Shown: positions 17,827-27,473, numbered from the stretch's first letter. The stretch: 64,000 nucleotides of DNA from Bacillus sp. 165 (GCF_017742235.1 NZ_JAGHKQ010000001.1:718818-782817); one strand, 5' to 3'. Numbers and translations: made by a program. Notes: a model not told the origin generated them from the letters alone.

Positions 17827-18884
17827 AGCTACCCGAAAGAATGGAACAGACTGTATGGACTATAACAATGATCCTTACCTTATTCTGTAGCTGGTCTGTA
17901 GTGTATTTTTTAACAACATGGTTCTACACTGTGATTGATCAAAGTCCGCACGCCTATGTCCGACAGCTTATCAATTTTTCATTAGGAATTCTCCTATTTG
18001 CTTTAATGACGTTTACCTTTTTAAAACGAGGACGTATGGAACATAGATTTATCCTTCCTATTATCGATGCTATGAAAATGATGGCTGCGGGTAATTTTAA
18101 TATCGATCTATCTTATTACAATCAACGCATCCATTCGCCCAATCATCCGTATTATAGTATTATCCAAAGTATCGAGCATACAGCAAAGCAGCTTGGTGAA
18201 ATGGAACAAATGCGTCAGGAATTTATCTCAAATGTATCACATGAAATCCAGTCACCACTAACATCAATTGCTGGATTCGCCCATGTCTTAAAGAATGATC
18301 AGCTTACCCCTAATGAACGCGCTCATTATCTCAATATTATTGAAACAGAATGCATGCGTCTTTCAAAATTAAGCGAAAACCTGCTTAAGCTGACGTCCCT
18401 AGAATCAGAGCATCCGCCCTTTGAACGAAAAAGTTATCGCTTAGATCATCAGCTCCGTCGCGTCATCTTGGCAAATGAGCCGCAATGGCTTGAAAAGAAT
18501 ATTGAAATGGATGTTGCTCTTAAGAGCTTAACCATTGACGCTGACGAAGAGCTAATGGATCAGGTTTGGACTAATTTAATTCACAACAACATTAAATTCA
18601 CACCTAAAAATGGAACCATTTCAGTTGAAGTGTTTGAACTAGATCTAGATCATGTATCCATAATAATCACCGATACAGGGATTGGTATGGACAAAGAAAC
18701 ACAAATGCATATATTTGAGCGTTTTTACAAAGGCGATAAATCTCGGAACCGCACCTTTGGAGGCAGTGGTCTCGGTCTTTCGATTGTAAAAAAAATTATT
18801 GAACTCCATCAAGGCAAGATTGAAGTCCATAGTGAACTTGGACAAGGGACAGAGATGACCATAACATTACCTAAAAGATGGTGA
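17823..18884 (+). CDS. Sensor histidine kinase, partner of the upstream response regulator
   Basis: This 353-residue protein has two membrane helices (about 12-34 and 49-67) separated by only about 15 residues, so there is almost no extracellular sensor; the signal is probably sensed in the membrane or by a partner. A HAMP-like linker follows (about 78-128), then HisKA with His140 (NVSHEIQSPLTSI) and a HATPase domain with an N box (NLIHNNIKFTP), G1 (DTGIGMD) and G2 (GGSGLGLSIVKK). The usual NxxNA of the N box is NNI here. Its last codons form the left arm of the terminator. Confidence 0.93.
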   Translation: MKLPERMEQTVWTITMILTLFCSWSVVYFLTTWFYTVIDQSPHAYVRQLINFSLGILLFALMTFTFLKRGRMEHRFILPIIDAMKMMAAGNFNIDLSYYNQRIHSPNHPYYSIIQSIEHTAKQLGEMEQMRQEFISNVSHEIQSPLTSIAGFAHVLKNDQLTPNERAHYLNIIETECMRLSKLSENLLKLTSLESEHPPFERKSYRLDHQLRRVILANEPQWLEKNIEMDVALKSLTIDADEELMDQVWTNLIHNNIKFTPKNGTISVEVFELDLDHVSIIITDTGIGMDKETQMHIFERFYKGDKSRNRTFGGSGLGLSIVKKIIELHQGKIEVHSELGQGTEMTITLPKRW

Positions 18885-18922
18885 AAGAACTACTATCAAA
18901 AGTAGTTCTTTCACCATCTTTT
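18873..18922 (+). terminator. Terminator overlapping the end of the histidine kinase gene
   Basis: A perfect 22-bp stem (18873-18894 with 18901-18922) with a 6-nt loop. Its left arm contains the last codons and the TGA stop (18882-18884) of the kinase, so terminator and coding sequence are constrained together. The right arm ends in TTTT. Confidence 0.85.
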
Positions 18923-19060
18923 ACTTCTGCTTAGAGGCTCACTTGATTTTTGATAGACTTTTTCCCTTAGAGAGTTTGGCTTTTTCATCATATGAGCAGC
19001 TTCTTTCGTTGTAAAAAGCGAATCGCTTTAGGTTGAAAATTTCTAAAATAAACAAAAATA

Positions 19061-19098
19061 GCTCGAATAAAAGAGTATGACAACTCTTTTATTCGAGC
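19061..19098 (-). terminator. Terminator of the kbl-tdh operon
   Basis: A perfect 16-bp stem (19061-19076 with 19083-19098), 15 nt after the tdh stop, followed by TATTTTTGTTT on the minus strand. Confidence 0.9.
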
Positions 19099-19112
19099 AG
19101 TAGGCTTATTTC

Positions 19113-20069
19113 TTAGACAAGGATAAGAGATTTTGCTTCTATCTTTACTAGCATATCCTTCGTCATTTTCTCTAAATCATATTCTGTCTTAAATCCCCAT
19201 TCTTCTTTTGCACAAGTGGAATCTATTGAATTCGGCCAACTGTCGGCAATAGATTGTCTTACAGGGTCAACAGCATAATCCATAACAAATTCCGGAATAT
19301 GCTTTTTGATTTCAGCTGCAATTTGCTCTGGCTCAAAGCTCATAGCGGACACGTTGAAAGAATTTCGGTGTTTTAATTTTGAAGCATCTGCCTCCATCAA
19401 TGCAATAATAGCATTTAAAGCATCAGGCATATACATCATGTCCATATACGTCCCCTCAGCAATGTATGAAGTATATCGTTTGTTTTTAACTGCTTCATAG
19501 TAAATTTCAACTGCGTAGTCAGTCGTTCCCCCACCTGGAGGCGTAGCATACGATATCAGTCCTGGGAATCGAAGACCTCTCGTATCTAGTCCAAATTTAT
19601 GATAGTAATAATCACATAATAACTCTCCGGATACTTTATTCACTCCATACATCGTCGTCGGCCGTTGAATGACATCTTGCGGAGTGGAATCTTTAGGAGT
19701 AGTCGGTCCAAACACTCCTATGGAACTAGGTGTGAAAAATTGGCAATTAAGTTCTCGTGCTGTTTCCAAAGCATTCACCAATCCACCCATGTTTAAATTC
19801 CATGCTAAAAGAGGATTCTTTTCAGCTGTTGCTGACAATAAAGCAGCTAAATGAATAACCGTATCCACTTCATATTTTTTTGCAATGTCAAACATCAGAT
19901 TTGCATCTGTTACATCTAAAATCTCAAACGGACCTGACTGGGCAACATCGCTTTCCGTTTTGCGAATATCTGTCGCAATAATATTGTCAAATCCGTAAAT
20001 CTCTCTCATTTTCATTGTCAGTTCTGAACCAATTTGACCTAAGGCTCCCGTTACTAAAACCTTTTTCAT
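19113..20069 (-). CDS. tdh: L-threonine 3-dehydrogenase, short-chain (epimerase-like) type
   Basis: This 318-residue NAD-dependent dehydrogenase has the Rossmann motif GALGQIG (residues 8-14), the catalytic SSIG and MYGVNK (Tyr-x-x-x-Lys) elements, and the [10 protein letters not shown] segment that marks the extended-SDR threonine dehydrogenases. It oxidises L-threonine to 2-amino-3-ketobutyrate, which the product of the gene before it (kbl, 41 nt upstream in the operon) cleaves with CoA to glycine and acetyl-CoA. It is distinct from the zinc-dependent E. coli Tdh, although the reaction is the same. Confidence 0.9.
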   Translation of the reverse strand: MKKVLVTGALGQIGSELTMKMREIYGFDNIIATDIRKTESDVAQSGPFEILDVTDANLMFDIAKKYEVDTVIHLAALLSATAEKNPLLAWNLNMGGLVNALETARELNCQFFTPSSIGVFGPTTPKDSTPQDVIQRPTTMYGVNKVSGELLCDYYYHKFGLDTRGLRFPGLISYATPPGGGTTDYAVEIYYEAVKNKRYTSYIAEGTYMDMMYMPDALNAIIALMEADASKLKHRNSFNVSAMSFEPEQIAAEIKKHIPEFVMDYAVDPVRQSIADSWPNSIDSTCAKEEWGFKTEYDLEKMTKDMLVKIEAKSLILV

Positions 20070-20110
20070 TAAAAACTCCTCCTTGTTTCACTCTGAAGTA
20101 AGCAATCCCC

Positions 20111-21301
20111 TTAAATAATGGACATCTCTTTTCCTACTTTTTCATAAATAGCTAACGCACGGTCTAGCATCTCTTTTGTATGAGCAGCTGTCGGCATATT
20201 TCTCACTCTTCCTGTTCCCTTTGGAACGGTCGGAAAGACGATGGATTTAGCATAAACGCCCTCCTCGATCAGCCTCTTACTGAATTGCTGCGTTTTCGCT
20301 TCATCTCCTATAATACAAGGCGTGATTGGTGTTTCGCTCTCTCCGATATCAAACCCTAATTCTTTTAAGCCTTTTTTCAAGTAATCGCCGTTTTCCCACA
20401 GCTTATTTTGAAGCTCTGAGCTATTCATCAAAATATCAATGGCTTCTATACAAGCTGCAGCTGCGCCCGGTGTGACAGCCGTTGAAAATAAAAATGGGCG
20501 GCTTCTCACTTTTAACCAATCAATTAAATTTTTCTTTCCGGCCACATAGCCGCCTACAACACCAATAGCTTTGGATAATGTTCCAATTTGAAAATCCACT
20601 TTATCCGATAATCCAAAATGTTTTACCGTTCCTGCACCATTTCCTAACACACCTGATCCATGCGCGTCATCAACATACGTAATTAAATCGAACTCTTCTG
20701 CAATCTCTACAATTTCAGGAAGTTTGGCAATATCTCCATCCATTGAAAACACTCCATCAGTAATAACCATGATTTTGTTGTACAATCCGGACTCTTTCGC
20801 CTGTTGTGCTTTTGCACGTAAATCTTCCATATCAGAATGGTTATAGCGAATAATTTTTGCTTTAGATAATCGGCAGCCATCAATAATCGAGGCATGATTC
20901 AGTTCATCTGAAAGAATAGCGTCGTTCTTATCCATTACTGCGGAAATCGCCGCCATATTACAGTTAAAGCCTGATTGATAAGAAATAGCTGCTTCTGTAT
21001 GCTTGAATTCAGCAAGCCTTTTTTCTAACTCGACATGAATATCTAACGTTCCGTTAATAGTACGAACCGCCCCGGAGCCAACACCATATTTTTCTGTTGC
21101 TTCTACGCAAGCCTCTACTAATCGTTGATCTGTTGCTAAACCTAAATAGTTATTGGATGATAAATTAATTAGCTCTCTGCCAGCAATGGTGATCATCGGA
21201 CCATTTGCGCCTTCTAACGGATCAATAACATTGTACAACCCTTTTTCTGTTAAATCTTCTAAATTCTCTTTCAAAAATTGCTCTAATGTTTTACTTGACA
21301 T
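20111..21301 (-). CDS. kbl: Glycine C-acetyltransferase (2-amino-3-ketobutyrate CoA ligase)
   Basis: This 396-residue PLP enzyme of the alpha-oxoamine synthase family has [10 protein letters not shown], the aldimine-stacking region ([15 protein letters not shown]), [12 protein letters not shown] and the PLP lysine in GTLSKAIG (Lys244). It converts 2-amino-3-ketobutyrate plus CoA into glycine and acetyl-CoA, the second step of threonine breakdown. It is the first gene of the kbl-tdh operon. A BioF annotation is less likely because tdh is adjacent and no biotin genes are present. A candidate cre-like palindrome lies about 140 nt upstream. Confidence 0.93.
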   Translation of the reverse strand: MSSKTLEQFLKENLEDLTEKGLYNVIDPLEGANGPMITIAGRELINLSSNNYLGLATDQRLVEACVEATEKYGVGSGAVRTINGTLDIHVELEKRLAEFKHTEAAISYQSGFNCNMAAISAVMDKNDAILSDELNHASIIDGCRLSKAKIIRYNHSDMEDLRAKAQQAKESGLYNKIMVITDGVFSMDGDIAKLPEIVEIAEEFDLITYVDDAHGSGVLGNGAGTVKHFGLSDKVDFQIGTLSKAIGVVGGYVAGKKNLIDWLKVRSRPFLFSTAVTPGAAAACIEAIDILMNSSELQNKLWENGDYLKKGLKELGFDIGESETPITPCIIGDEAKTQQFSKRLIEEGVYAKSIVFPTVPKGTGRVRNMPTAAHTKEMLDRALAIYEKVGKEMSII

Positions 21302-21934
21302 TTCATATCCCCCTCATTGATGACCAGAAAAAATTCAGAATTTCCCAAATGATTTACCCTTGTTTTTAAACATCACTTTTCAGAATAATGAATGGTTCCA
21401 GTGCAAAAGATTCAGACGTCCAAAACACTGCGAATGTTAAGCGCTTTACAAAAACTTTTCATTGGAATAAAAGATTAAATATCGATTTTTTATCGTATAG
21501 AAACCTAAGTGTTCCGTATTTATCTTATATTTTTGTTCATACTTTGACAACATTCGAGATTTAAACCAGTGTCGAAAATTTTATCACTACTTAAATTTAT
21601 ATCATGTAAATATTAATTACAAGATGTGAGTTCGTGGAAAAAACCTTGATAACACAAGTTGCAGAGTAGGTTTGCCATATATTGAAGCTAGATCGGGGCT
21701 TTACAGCGTATCACCTTGAAATAGTAAGACTCATCTTAGACTGAGAATGTTCCATTTGAATACTATTGCTTTTTCATACTAATCAAACATCTTTGTAATA
21801 TATCCAAGTGGTATAGATTAATTACAAAGGGTTGAATCAGAAACGATTCCCTTCATGCCCTATGTACTATACTTTTTGGTTATCTATCTAAATTTTTTCT
21901 ATGCTGTCGACAAAAATCTTTTCGTAAGAGAGTG
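21302..21934. other. Intergenic region upstream of kbl
   Basis: No gene with a ribosome site is visible over about 630 nt. The kbl side holds the cre-like site at 21435-21450 and presumably the promoter. The far side adjoins the spoVR pseudogene and may be scar sequence from the insertion; I recognise no mobile-element ends. Confidence 0.5.
21435..21450. promoter_or_regulatory. Cre-like palindrome upstream of kbl
   Basis: TGTTAAGCGCTTTACA is a near-perfect palindrome centred on AAGCGCTT, like CcpA sites but with one extra base per arm. It lies 134-149 nt before the kbl start. Catabolite control of threonine degradation is plausible but unproven. Confidence 0.35.
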
Positions 21935-22405
21935 AATTACGCCCGTTATCCGGAAACAGCACAGCCTTATTCTCCAGCACCGTTGACCCCCATTCTCACA
22001 AGCTGATCGCGAACTTGTTCCCACCCTTTGTCAACAGTTTTGCAGTCCTTGTCTTGCTTTTGGAAGAGGTACATATCTTCCCGCATAACAAGATCCTTAT
22101 GTAAGTAGTTCCGCAGAAACGAGCTATCCGATTCCATTTCACGTACCTCGAATATCTTTTCCCTACCGGCTCCCGAATCTACACCGCTTCGGTTCATTTC
22201 TTCGATCGGGTTGTTGTAACGTTCTTCGATGGCTTCAAACATTTTCAAGCCGAGATAATATGGATTAATGCTTGTGCGGAACATCTGGACAACGCCTACG
22301 TTCAGCTTGACGAACTCGATGGCTTCATCTGAGGTGAAGTCCATTTCACAGAGTATACGCTGGTGCCAATAACTGGCCGAGCCTTCATTCTTCCAAAGTG
22401 CTTCT
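21935..22405 (-). pseudogene. spoVR: Broken partial spoVR copy
   Basis: The minus-strand frame from about 22400 reads [28 protein letters not shown] and [12 protein letters not shown], matching residues of about 270-400 of the intact SpoVR at 26052-27473. The 5' part is missing. Near the end, VNG jumps straight to the C-terminal ENKAVLF equivalent; against the intact gene about 164 bp are lost between two GGTGG stretches, putting the tail out of frame. The amino-acid match is high but not identical, so it is a diverged copy, not a fresh duplicate. Confidence 0.85.
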
Positions 22406-22497
22406 CAACACATATAGGAAAAAACCATAAACCTGACTGACAATCTCCATACACCATGGATCAAGCAAAGCTAAATCAATCGTATATAACATACAAA

Positions 22498-22525
22498 CGC
22501 CCTCTTCCAAGTAATGGAGAGGGCG
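22498..22525 (-). terminator. Hairpin downstream of cotH, probable terminator
   Basis: CGCCCTCT (22498-22505) pairs with AGAGGGCG (22518-22525) and is followed on the minus strand by TTTGT. It lies about 107 nt after the cotH stop. Nothing else is recognised between the stop and the spoVR relic. Confidence 0.55.
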
Positions 22526-22632
22526 TTCATTTAATCCTCTGAACTGAATCTTTTCATTTCTACTGAATAAACCAAAATTCGGACCTGCTGTGCGCTCAGA
22601 AGACTATGAAGAGCATCCATTTAAAGTTATGT

Positions 22633-24246
22633 TTATCTTCTCGGCTGTCCGACTTGCTCCTGACCTCTCGGAACGCCTGGAACGCCGCCCATGCCCCCTC
22701 GACCTGGTCCATTCTCACCCAGCTTCGAGAGCTCAACGGAGGACGCGTCAATGAGACTGTCAGGTTTCGCCTGCTGACCTTCGATCGTCGATGGAATGTC
22801 GCCGTCCAGCTGACCTCGAATGCTGTCGGCTCTCAGCGTTCCAAGCTTAATCAGTTCTTTCACCGCTTCCTCATACTTCTCGTACGTGTTAAACGCGCTT
22901 GGATCTTGCTTCACATGTTCTGCAATCAAGGCGTTCACGCTTTGCACCTTCTGTTCGAACTTCCCCTCCGCGAAGTAACCGTCCACGATCTCCTGCAGGT
23001 ACTTATGATACTTCTCCTTGTATGTTTCAATCTCTAGAAGCTTGCCCAGAATCGGACGCTCCTCCAGTGTAATACCGGAAACTGGAGTATCAATAGCAAG
23101 ATTAACGACGTCCGATGCATCGCCTGCTTGGAAGCCGCCGAATGCCATATTGTAATCCCATGGTAGCATGCTGATCTTCCCACCGCTCTCATAGAGATAA
23201 TAGTTATGAGCCATGTTGGACGTGTAGCTATCCATGTTGACTACCACCGTATGGGCGGCAAAATAACGCAAAACTACGTCCACGTCCACATAGCTTTCCA
23301 ACTCCTCACCTTCATTCAAATGCTTCAGCGCTTCGATAACACGCTGATGATCCTCTTCCGTTGTTTTCGTCTCGGCATTATCAAAAATGCCTGAATAGCT
23401 TTCCAGCTTATCATCGGTATAAACAAGCGATACGCCGTTACCTCCGCCTTTCATTCCGCCGAAGCCGCCTTCAGGCATTTTCATACTGTCTTCCATTCCA
23501 GGCCGCTTACCTTCAGGCATTTCCATACCGTCTTCCATTCCAGGCCGCTTACCTTCAGGCATTTCCATACCGTCTTCCATTCCAGGCCGCTTACCTTCAG
23601 GTATTCCCATGCCACCGTCGTCATTATTCGGCTTGTACAGTTCACCCTCATCGCCCTTGATACGGGCTAGATACCCGCTGTCAATATCCTCGACGGCCAG
23701 ATAGAAGCCCCAGGCTTCCCCGTTCACTCGAATGTCAGCGAAAGCGTACAAAGGTGCATCCACACCGATATAGCTCATAATGTCATAGCTCAAATATTCT
23801 TTCATATAGCTGTTATCCGTAATCATGTTATTGATGACCAGCTTGTCGAGTCCCTTCCAGGTTTGGTCCTGAACGTATTCATCAAACTTGATCTTAAAGC
23901 TGTATCGATCCGTAGTATCTTCGTTAGCAACTTGTCTCAGGCTGGAATTTCCCTTTGCACGTATACCGACATTGGTGATCTTCGTTCCGTTAATCGTGAT
24001 GTTCGCCGAGATGTATTGCTCCTCTGTCGCATTATTCAGCATCTCCTTCCAAGCTGCCTCGTCTGCCTCAATCGACATAGACATAATCTCCATGCTGTCC
24101 ATCTCCTCGGCATATTTCGCAGCGGCAGCCGTATTCGCTACCTTCATACTTCCCACGTTCTCCTCCTTGGTGCATGCCGATACCAACAGCACCGTGGACA
24201 AAGCTAAGGTACCCATATATTGTCTCACGCTAATCGTCTTCATCAC
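22633..24246 (-). CDS. cotH: CotH-family kinase-like lipoprotein
   Basis: This 537-residue protein has a lipoprotein signal peptide (TVLLVSAC, Cys at about 25). The CotH domain includes NVGIRAKGNSSLRQ (about 113-126) and the catalytic-loop segment MLPWDYNMAFGG. CotH proteins are atypical kinases; B. subtilis CotH phosphorylates spore-coat proteins, but this lipidated branch faces outward and usually sits with VTC and DUF4956 genes, as here. A linker holds three copies of a 14-residue MPEGKRPGMEDGME-type repeat, and the C-terminus is Gly/Pro rich. GTG at 24246 (GGAGG 9 nt away) or the next ATG is the start. GC content is clearly above that of the flanking genes. Confidence 0.88.
   Translation of the reverse strand: MMKTISVRQYMGTLALSTVLLVSACTKEENVGSMKVANTAAAAKYAEEMDSMEIMSMSIEADEAAWKEMLNNATEEQYISANITINGTKITNVGIRAKGNSSLRQVANEDTTDRYSFKIKFDEYVQDQTWKGLDKLVINNMITDNSYMKEYLSYDIMSYIGVDAPLYAFADIRVNGEAWGFYLAVEDIDSGYLARIKGDEGELYKPNNDDGGMGIPEGKRPGMEDGMEMPEGKRPGMEDGMEMPEGKRPGMEDSMKMPEGGFGGMKGGGNGVSLVYTDDKLESYSGIFDNAETKTTEEDHQRVIEALKHLNEGEELESYVDVDVVLRYFAAHTVVVNMDSYTSNMAHNYYLYESGGKISMLPWDYNMAFGGFQAGDASDVVNLAIDTPVSGITLEERPILGKLLEIETYKEKYHKYLQEIVDGYFAEGKFEQKVQSVNALIAEHVKQDPSAFNTYEKYEEAVKELIKLGTLRADSIRGQLDGDIPSTIEGQQAKPDSLIDASSVELSKLGENGPGRGGMGGVPGVPRGQEQVGQPRR
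23468..23605 (-). repeat. 42-bp tandem repeat inside cotH
   Basis: Three full 42-bp units (starting at 23468, 23510 and 23552) and a partial fourth encode 14-residue repeats rich in Gly, Pro, Met and Glu. The middle two units are identical in DNA, so copy number is likely to vary between strains. Confidence 0.9.
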
Positions 24247-24271
24247 CTATTATTCCCTCCCTATTAGGTAA

Positions 24272-24964
24272 TTAATAGTCTCCTTTACTCGATGGCACCA
24301 TCGTAAGCGAAATATCGAGATTACCATTCCGTGTGCGGATTGCATCAAGCAATTCCTTCTGATTCGTGGAAGACCCAAAGGTAACACTATAGACCAGTTC
24401 ATACAAGCTTCCCAGCTCAGTCGTGCGCACACGCTTCAGCTCATACTCCACCCCGAACTGACTGAATACTTCCGCGAATGCCTCCTCGTACCCGAGACTC
24501 TCTGGAATGGTAACCTTCAATTGCTTCTGTTGTGATTTTCGTGCTCCGAAGTTAAACTTATTAAGGCCATACATAAGTGCACATAAGATCACCGTGAAGA
24601 GTACCGCGTACCCGAACGCACCTACACCGCAGGCAAGACCAGCTGCCATGGTGAACAGGACATACGCGATATCCTTCGGGTCACCAGGCGCACTTCGGAA
24701 CCGGATAATGGAGAAAGCACCTGCCAAGCTGAAAGCTCGTGCAATGTTGCTCCCAATTAACAATATAATAATCGCTACGATAACGGGCAGAATAACCATC
24801 GTTAACGTAAAATTCTGTGAATAGCCTATCGGATTCGTCTTCATATAAGTCAAGCTGATGATAATACCTAGTAGAATAGACACCACTATCGTAGCGACAG
24901 CACTGCCGAAGGTCATCGTCGTATCAGCCGTTGTTGGGTTGAATAGGGATTGAAAATCAAACAT
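24272..24964 (-). CDS. DUF4956 membrane protein
   Basis: This 230-residue protein has about four membrane helices in its first 140 residues (VATIVVSILLGIIISLTYM, then a segment with GSNIARAFSLAGAFSIIRFR) and a soluble C-terminal ferredoxin-like part. The RSAPGDPKDIAYVLFTMAAG stretch is the family signature. ATG at 24964 is chosen because GAAAGAG is 10 nt upstream; a GTG at 24973 lacks spacing. It overlaps the VTC gene by 8 nt and precedes cotH, so the three are one operon. Function is unknown; the constant company of VTC suggests a membrane partner in polyphosphate or polymer handling. Confidence 0.88.
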   Translation of the reverse strand: MFDFQSLFNPTTADTTMTFGSAVATIVVSILLGIIISLTYMKTNPIGYSQNFTLTMVILPVIVAIIILLIGSNIARAFSLAGAFSIIRFRSAPGDPKDIAYVLFTMAAGLACGVGAFGYAVLFTVILCALMYGLNKFNFGARKSQQKQLKVTIPESLGYEEAFAEVFSQFGVEYELKRVRTTELGSLYELVYSVTFGSSTNQKELLDAIRTRNGNLDISLTMVPSSKGDY

Positions 24965-25778
24965 AGATTTCACGCTCTCTTTCTGTAGATGTTATTGTGT
25001 CATCCAGCAATCCCGCCGTGGCAACTGCCACAGGTTGCAGGATTGGTTCTTTGACATTTATCCTGATGCCACTTCTTACCGTCTTCTTGTATTCATTACC
25101 GTACTTAGAGAAACTCGTCCGGTACAGCCCATGCTCCGACAGCAACCGCGACAACCACATCGGAATCGTCTTCTCCGCCTTGACTTCCATCAACCATTGG
25201 CCAGTCGGCATAAGTCGCTCACCGTGATCCCCTAGCTCAAGCCTGAGATCGTTGCGTCGATGACGGATGTTGGTATCAAATGTGATCCGCAAATCGCGGC
25301 TTTCCTTGCTGAACATGGCCTTGCGCTCGTAAGCCAGATACACCTTAGGCACTAGTTCGTACCTTCCGAGTACATATTTGATCTCCTCGATGACCTGCTT
25401 GTTCATGTAAGATTTGTAGTCCGGCACGATTCCAGTCCGTACGAATTCATAGGCTTCACGAAGCTTCATCCCGGTCCTTCGTTTGTTCACGAGACCACAC
25501 ACCTTCTTCTTTAACTCCAGATAGACCTTTGCTTCTTCGCCCGGAACGCCGTACGCCCTTAACCTAAGCTTCTCCTTATATTTTGGCTTGGACAAGCTGG
25601 TCCGAATGAGCTCGTCATTCGGCGTATCGAAATACAAGTTACTAATCGAATAAAATTCGTGTTGCTTGTTATAATCGTCTAGCTCCATAAAGTCCTGCAA
25701 GTCGTTATAGAATCGTTGATACGCCTGATCATCCAATAAATATTTGTTTTCATATCTATTGAACACCTCGATTGCCAT
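24957..25778 (-). CDS. Polyphosphate polymerase (VTC) domain protein
   Basis: This 273-residue protein covers one VTC tunnel domain: RYENKYLLD near the N-terminus (residues 8-16), KEKLRLRAYG, VYLELKKKV and EVKAEKTIPMWLS, providing the basic and acidic residues that in yeast Vtc4 bind the phosphate chain and metal. Vtc4 makes polyphosphate from ATP; bacterial homologues are inferred to do the same or to act as phosphate-polymer enzymes. It is the first gene of the VTC-DUF4956-CotH operon, with GGGGGG 8 nt before the ATG. An 11-bp-spaced direct repeat lies in its promoter region. Confidence 0.85.
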   Translation of the reverse strand: MAIEVFNRYENKYLLDDQAYQRFYNDLQDFMELDDYNKQHEFYSISNLYFDTPNDELIRTSLSKPKYKEKLRLRAYGVPGEEAKVYLELKKKVCGLVNKRRTGMKLREAYEFVRTGIVPDYKSYMNKQVIEEIKYVLGRYELVPKVYLAYERKAMFSKESRDLRITFDTNIRHRRNDLRLELGDHGERLMPTGQWLMEVKAEKTIPMWLSRLLSEHGLYRTSFSKYGNEYKKTVRSGIRINVKEPILQPVAVATAGLLDDTITSTEREREIYV

Positions 25779-25835
25779 TGCCTCATCCCCCCTTTTTTAG
25801 TTGTACGTTTTGTTGTATTTACCTTACTTGTGCCT

Positions 25836-25867
25836 ATATTAATTCCCTAACCTTAAAAAAGCCTTAA
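25836..25867 (-). promoter_or_regulatory. Promoter with TTAAGG-N5-TTAAGG direct repeat before the VTC operon
   Basis: On the minus strand two TTAAGG half-sites at 25862-25867 and 25851-25856 are spaced 11 bp, followed by a -10-like TAATAT (25841-25836). The repeat overlaps where the -35 would be, as at activator sites of OmpR-family regulators (compare the PmrA box YTTAAK-N5-YTTAAK). The interval 25779-26011 otherwise shows no gene. Confidence 0.5.
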
Positions 25868-26011
25868 TAAAATTTACAATTTCTTAATATTACAAAGCAG
25901 TCGGCTCTAGGCTTCTGGAACTAGCCATCAATGGCTAAGGCTACAAATAAAACATACTGCACAAAGACTAAAATAATAAGGAAGTTCACAGCGGGACAGT
26001 GTGTAAGGAAT

Positions 26012-26045
26012 AAAAAGAAAAAAGCCGCCAGACTCCTGGCAGCTT
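26012..26045 (-). terminator. Terminator of spoVR
   Basis: A 10-bp stem with one mismatch (26022-26031 with 26036-26045, 4-nt loop) lies just after the spoVR stop and is followed on the minus strand by TTTTTTC. Confidence 0.9.
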
Positions 26046-26051
26046 CCCTCC

Positions 26052-27473
26052 TCATACATACTTCCGATGCATCGTCTTCCCATCATACGTAAACAACACA
26101 GCTTTATTCTCCACCATCGTTTCCATATGCACCGAACGTCCCCATAACTGATAAATATACGGCAGCACTTTTTCTAAGTATTTAATATCCAGTTCAATTC
26201 CTTCATATCCGTGCTTCAAGTACAGTTCCCCATTTTTCAGGTAGTCCCCGTCAGTCACCATTAAATATGGGAAGCCACCGTTCACCCGCATGCTTACAAG
26301 CTGATCGCGGACTTGCTCCCACCCTTTGTCGACGATTTTGTAGTCCTTGCCTTGCTTTTGGAAGAGATACATATCTTCCCGCATCACGAGTTCTTTATTT
26401 AAATAGTTTCGCAGGAATGAACTATCGGATTCCACTTCGCGTACTTCAAACATCTTTTCCCGGCCGGAGCCCGGCTCTATGCCGGTTCGTTTCATCTCTT
26501 CGGTCGGATTATTGTAGCGTTCTTCGATGTCTTCAAACATTTTCAAGCCGAGATAATACGGGTTAATGCTGGTGCGGGACGGCTGCACAACACCTGCGTT
26601 CAGCTTGGCAAACTCGACAGCTTCGTCTGAGGTTAAGTCCATTTCACGGAGGATGCGCTGGTGCCAATAACTGGCCCATCCCTCATTCATAATTTTCGTT
26701 TCCATTTGCGGCCAGAAATACAGCATCTCTTCACGCATCATTGTTAATATGTCACGCTGCCATTCTTCTAGCTCCCGACTGTATTCTTCAATAAATAAAA
26801 GCAAGTCTTTTTCTGGCTGTGGTGGAAATTTCTTTCGGCTTCGTCTAGCTGGAAGCTGAGATCGTCTCTCTTTTTTCTTATCTAAATTCCATAAATCATC
26901 GTAAGGTGATTGTGCTTTTTTCTTTGTTTCTTCCTCCGGCGCATCCTCTATGCTCCATGCTAGTTTCGGCCGCACAAGCGATGGATCGATATGTTCCTGT
27001 ATAGCGAGCACCGCATCGAGAAACTTTTCTACTGTTTCTTTTCCGTATTTGTGCTCATAGTTTTTAATACGATCGGCTGTTGCTGCCATGCTTTCAACCA
27101 TGTCGCGTTTTGTATTGGTGAATCGGACATTATTTTTGAAAAAGTCACAATGGGCTAAAACGTGAGCCACTATGAGCTTATTTTGGATAAGTGAGTTCGT
27201 ATCCAGCAAAAAGGCATAGCACGGGTCAGAGTTAATGACCAATTCATATATCTTACTTAACCCTAAATCATAATGAAGTTTCATCTTAAAAAACTGTTTA
27301 CCGAAGCTCCAGTGTGAAAAGCGTGTCGGCATGCCGTAGGCGCCAAATGTATAAATAATATCCGCTGGACAAATTTCGTAACGCATTGGATAAAAATCCA
27401 ACTTAAAGCCTCGGGCAATTTCTGTAATCTCGTCAATGGCATATTCCAATGCTTTGTAATCGCTCCCTTTCAT
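26052..27473 (-). CDS. spoVR: SpoVR family protein, stage V sporulation (spore cortex)
   Basis: This 473-residue protein is the full family length (B. subtilis SpoVR is about 468). Characteristic segments are [21 protein letters not shown] (written in part), [19 protein letters not shown] and [25 protein letters not shown]. SpoVR is needed for proper cortex formation in B. subtilis; its biochemical role is unclear. It has its own terminator before the VTC operon promoter. A broken second copy lies beyond that operon at 21935-22405. Confidence 0.95.
   Translation of the reverse strand: MKGSDYKALEYAIDEITEIARGFKLDFYPMRYEICPADIIYTFGAYGMPTRFSHWSFGKQFFKMKLHYDLGLSKIYELVINSDPCYAFLLDTNSLIQNKLIVAHVLAHCDFFKNNVRFTNTKRDMVESMAATADRIKNYEHKYGKETVEKFLDAVLAIQEHIDPSLVRPKLAWSIEDAPEEETKKKAQSPYDDLWNLDKKKERRSQLPARRSRKKFPPQPEKDLLLFIEEYSRELEEWQRDILTMMREEMLYFWPQMETKIMNEGWASYWHQRILREMDLTSDEAVEFAKLNAGVVQPSRTSINPYYLGLKMFEDIEERYNNPTEEMKRTGIEPGSGREKMFEVREVESDSSFLRNYLNKELVMREDMYLFQKQGKDYKIVDKGWEQVRDQLVSMRVNGGFPYLMVTDGDYLKNGELYLKHGYEGIELDIKYLEKVLPYIYQLWGRSVHMETMVENKAVLFTYDGKTMHRKYV

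Noticed and set aside
18923..19060. Minus-strand stretch reading TTKEAAHMMKKPNSLREK with no stop
   Set aside because: It looks faintly like the end of a helix-turn-helix protein, but there is no start or ribosome site and only about 30 codons; it cannot be supported as a gene or pseudogene.
22606..24271. Several open frames opposite cotH, including a repetitive one at 23361-23660
   Set aside because: They lie antisense to cotH, have no ribosome sites, and the repetition is the 42-bp repeat of cotH read in the other strand.
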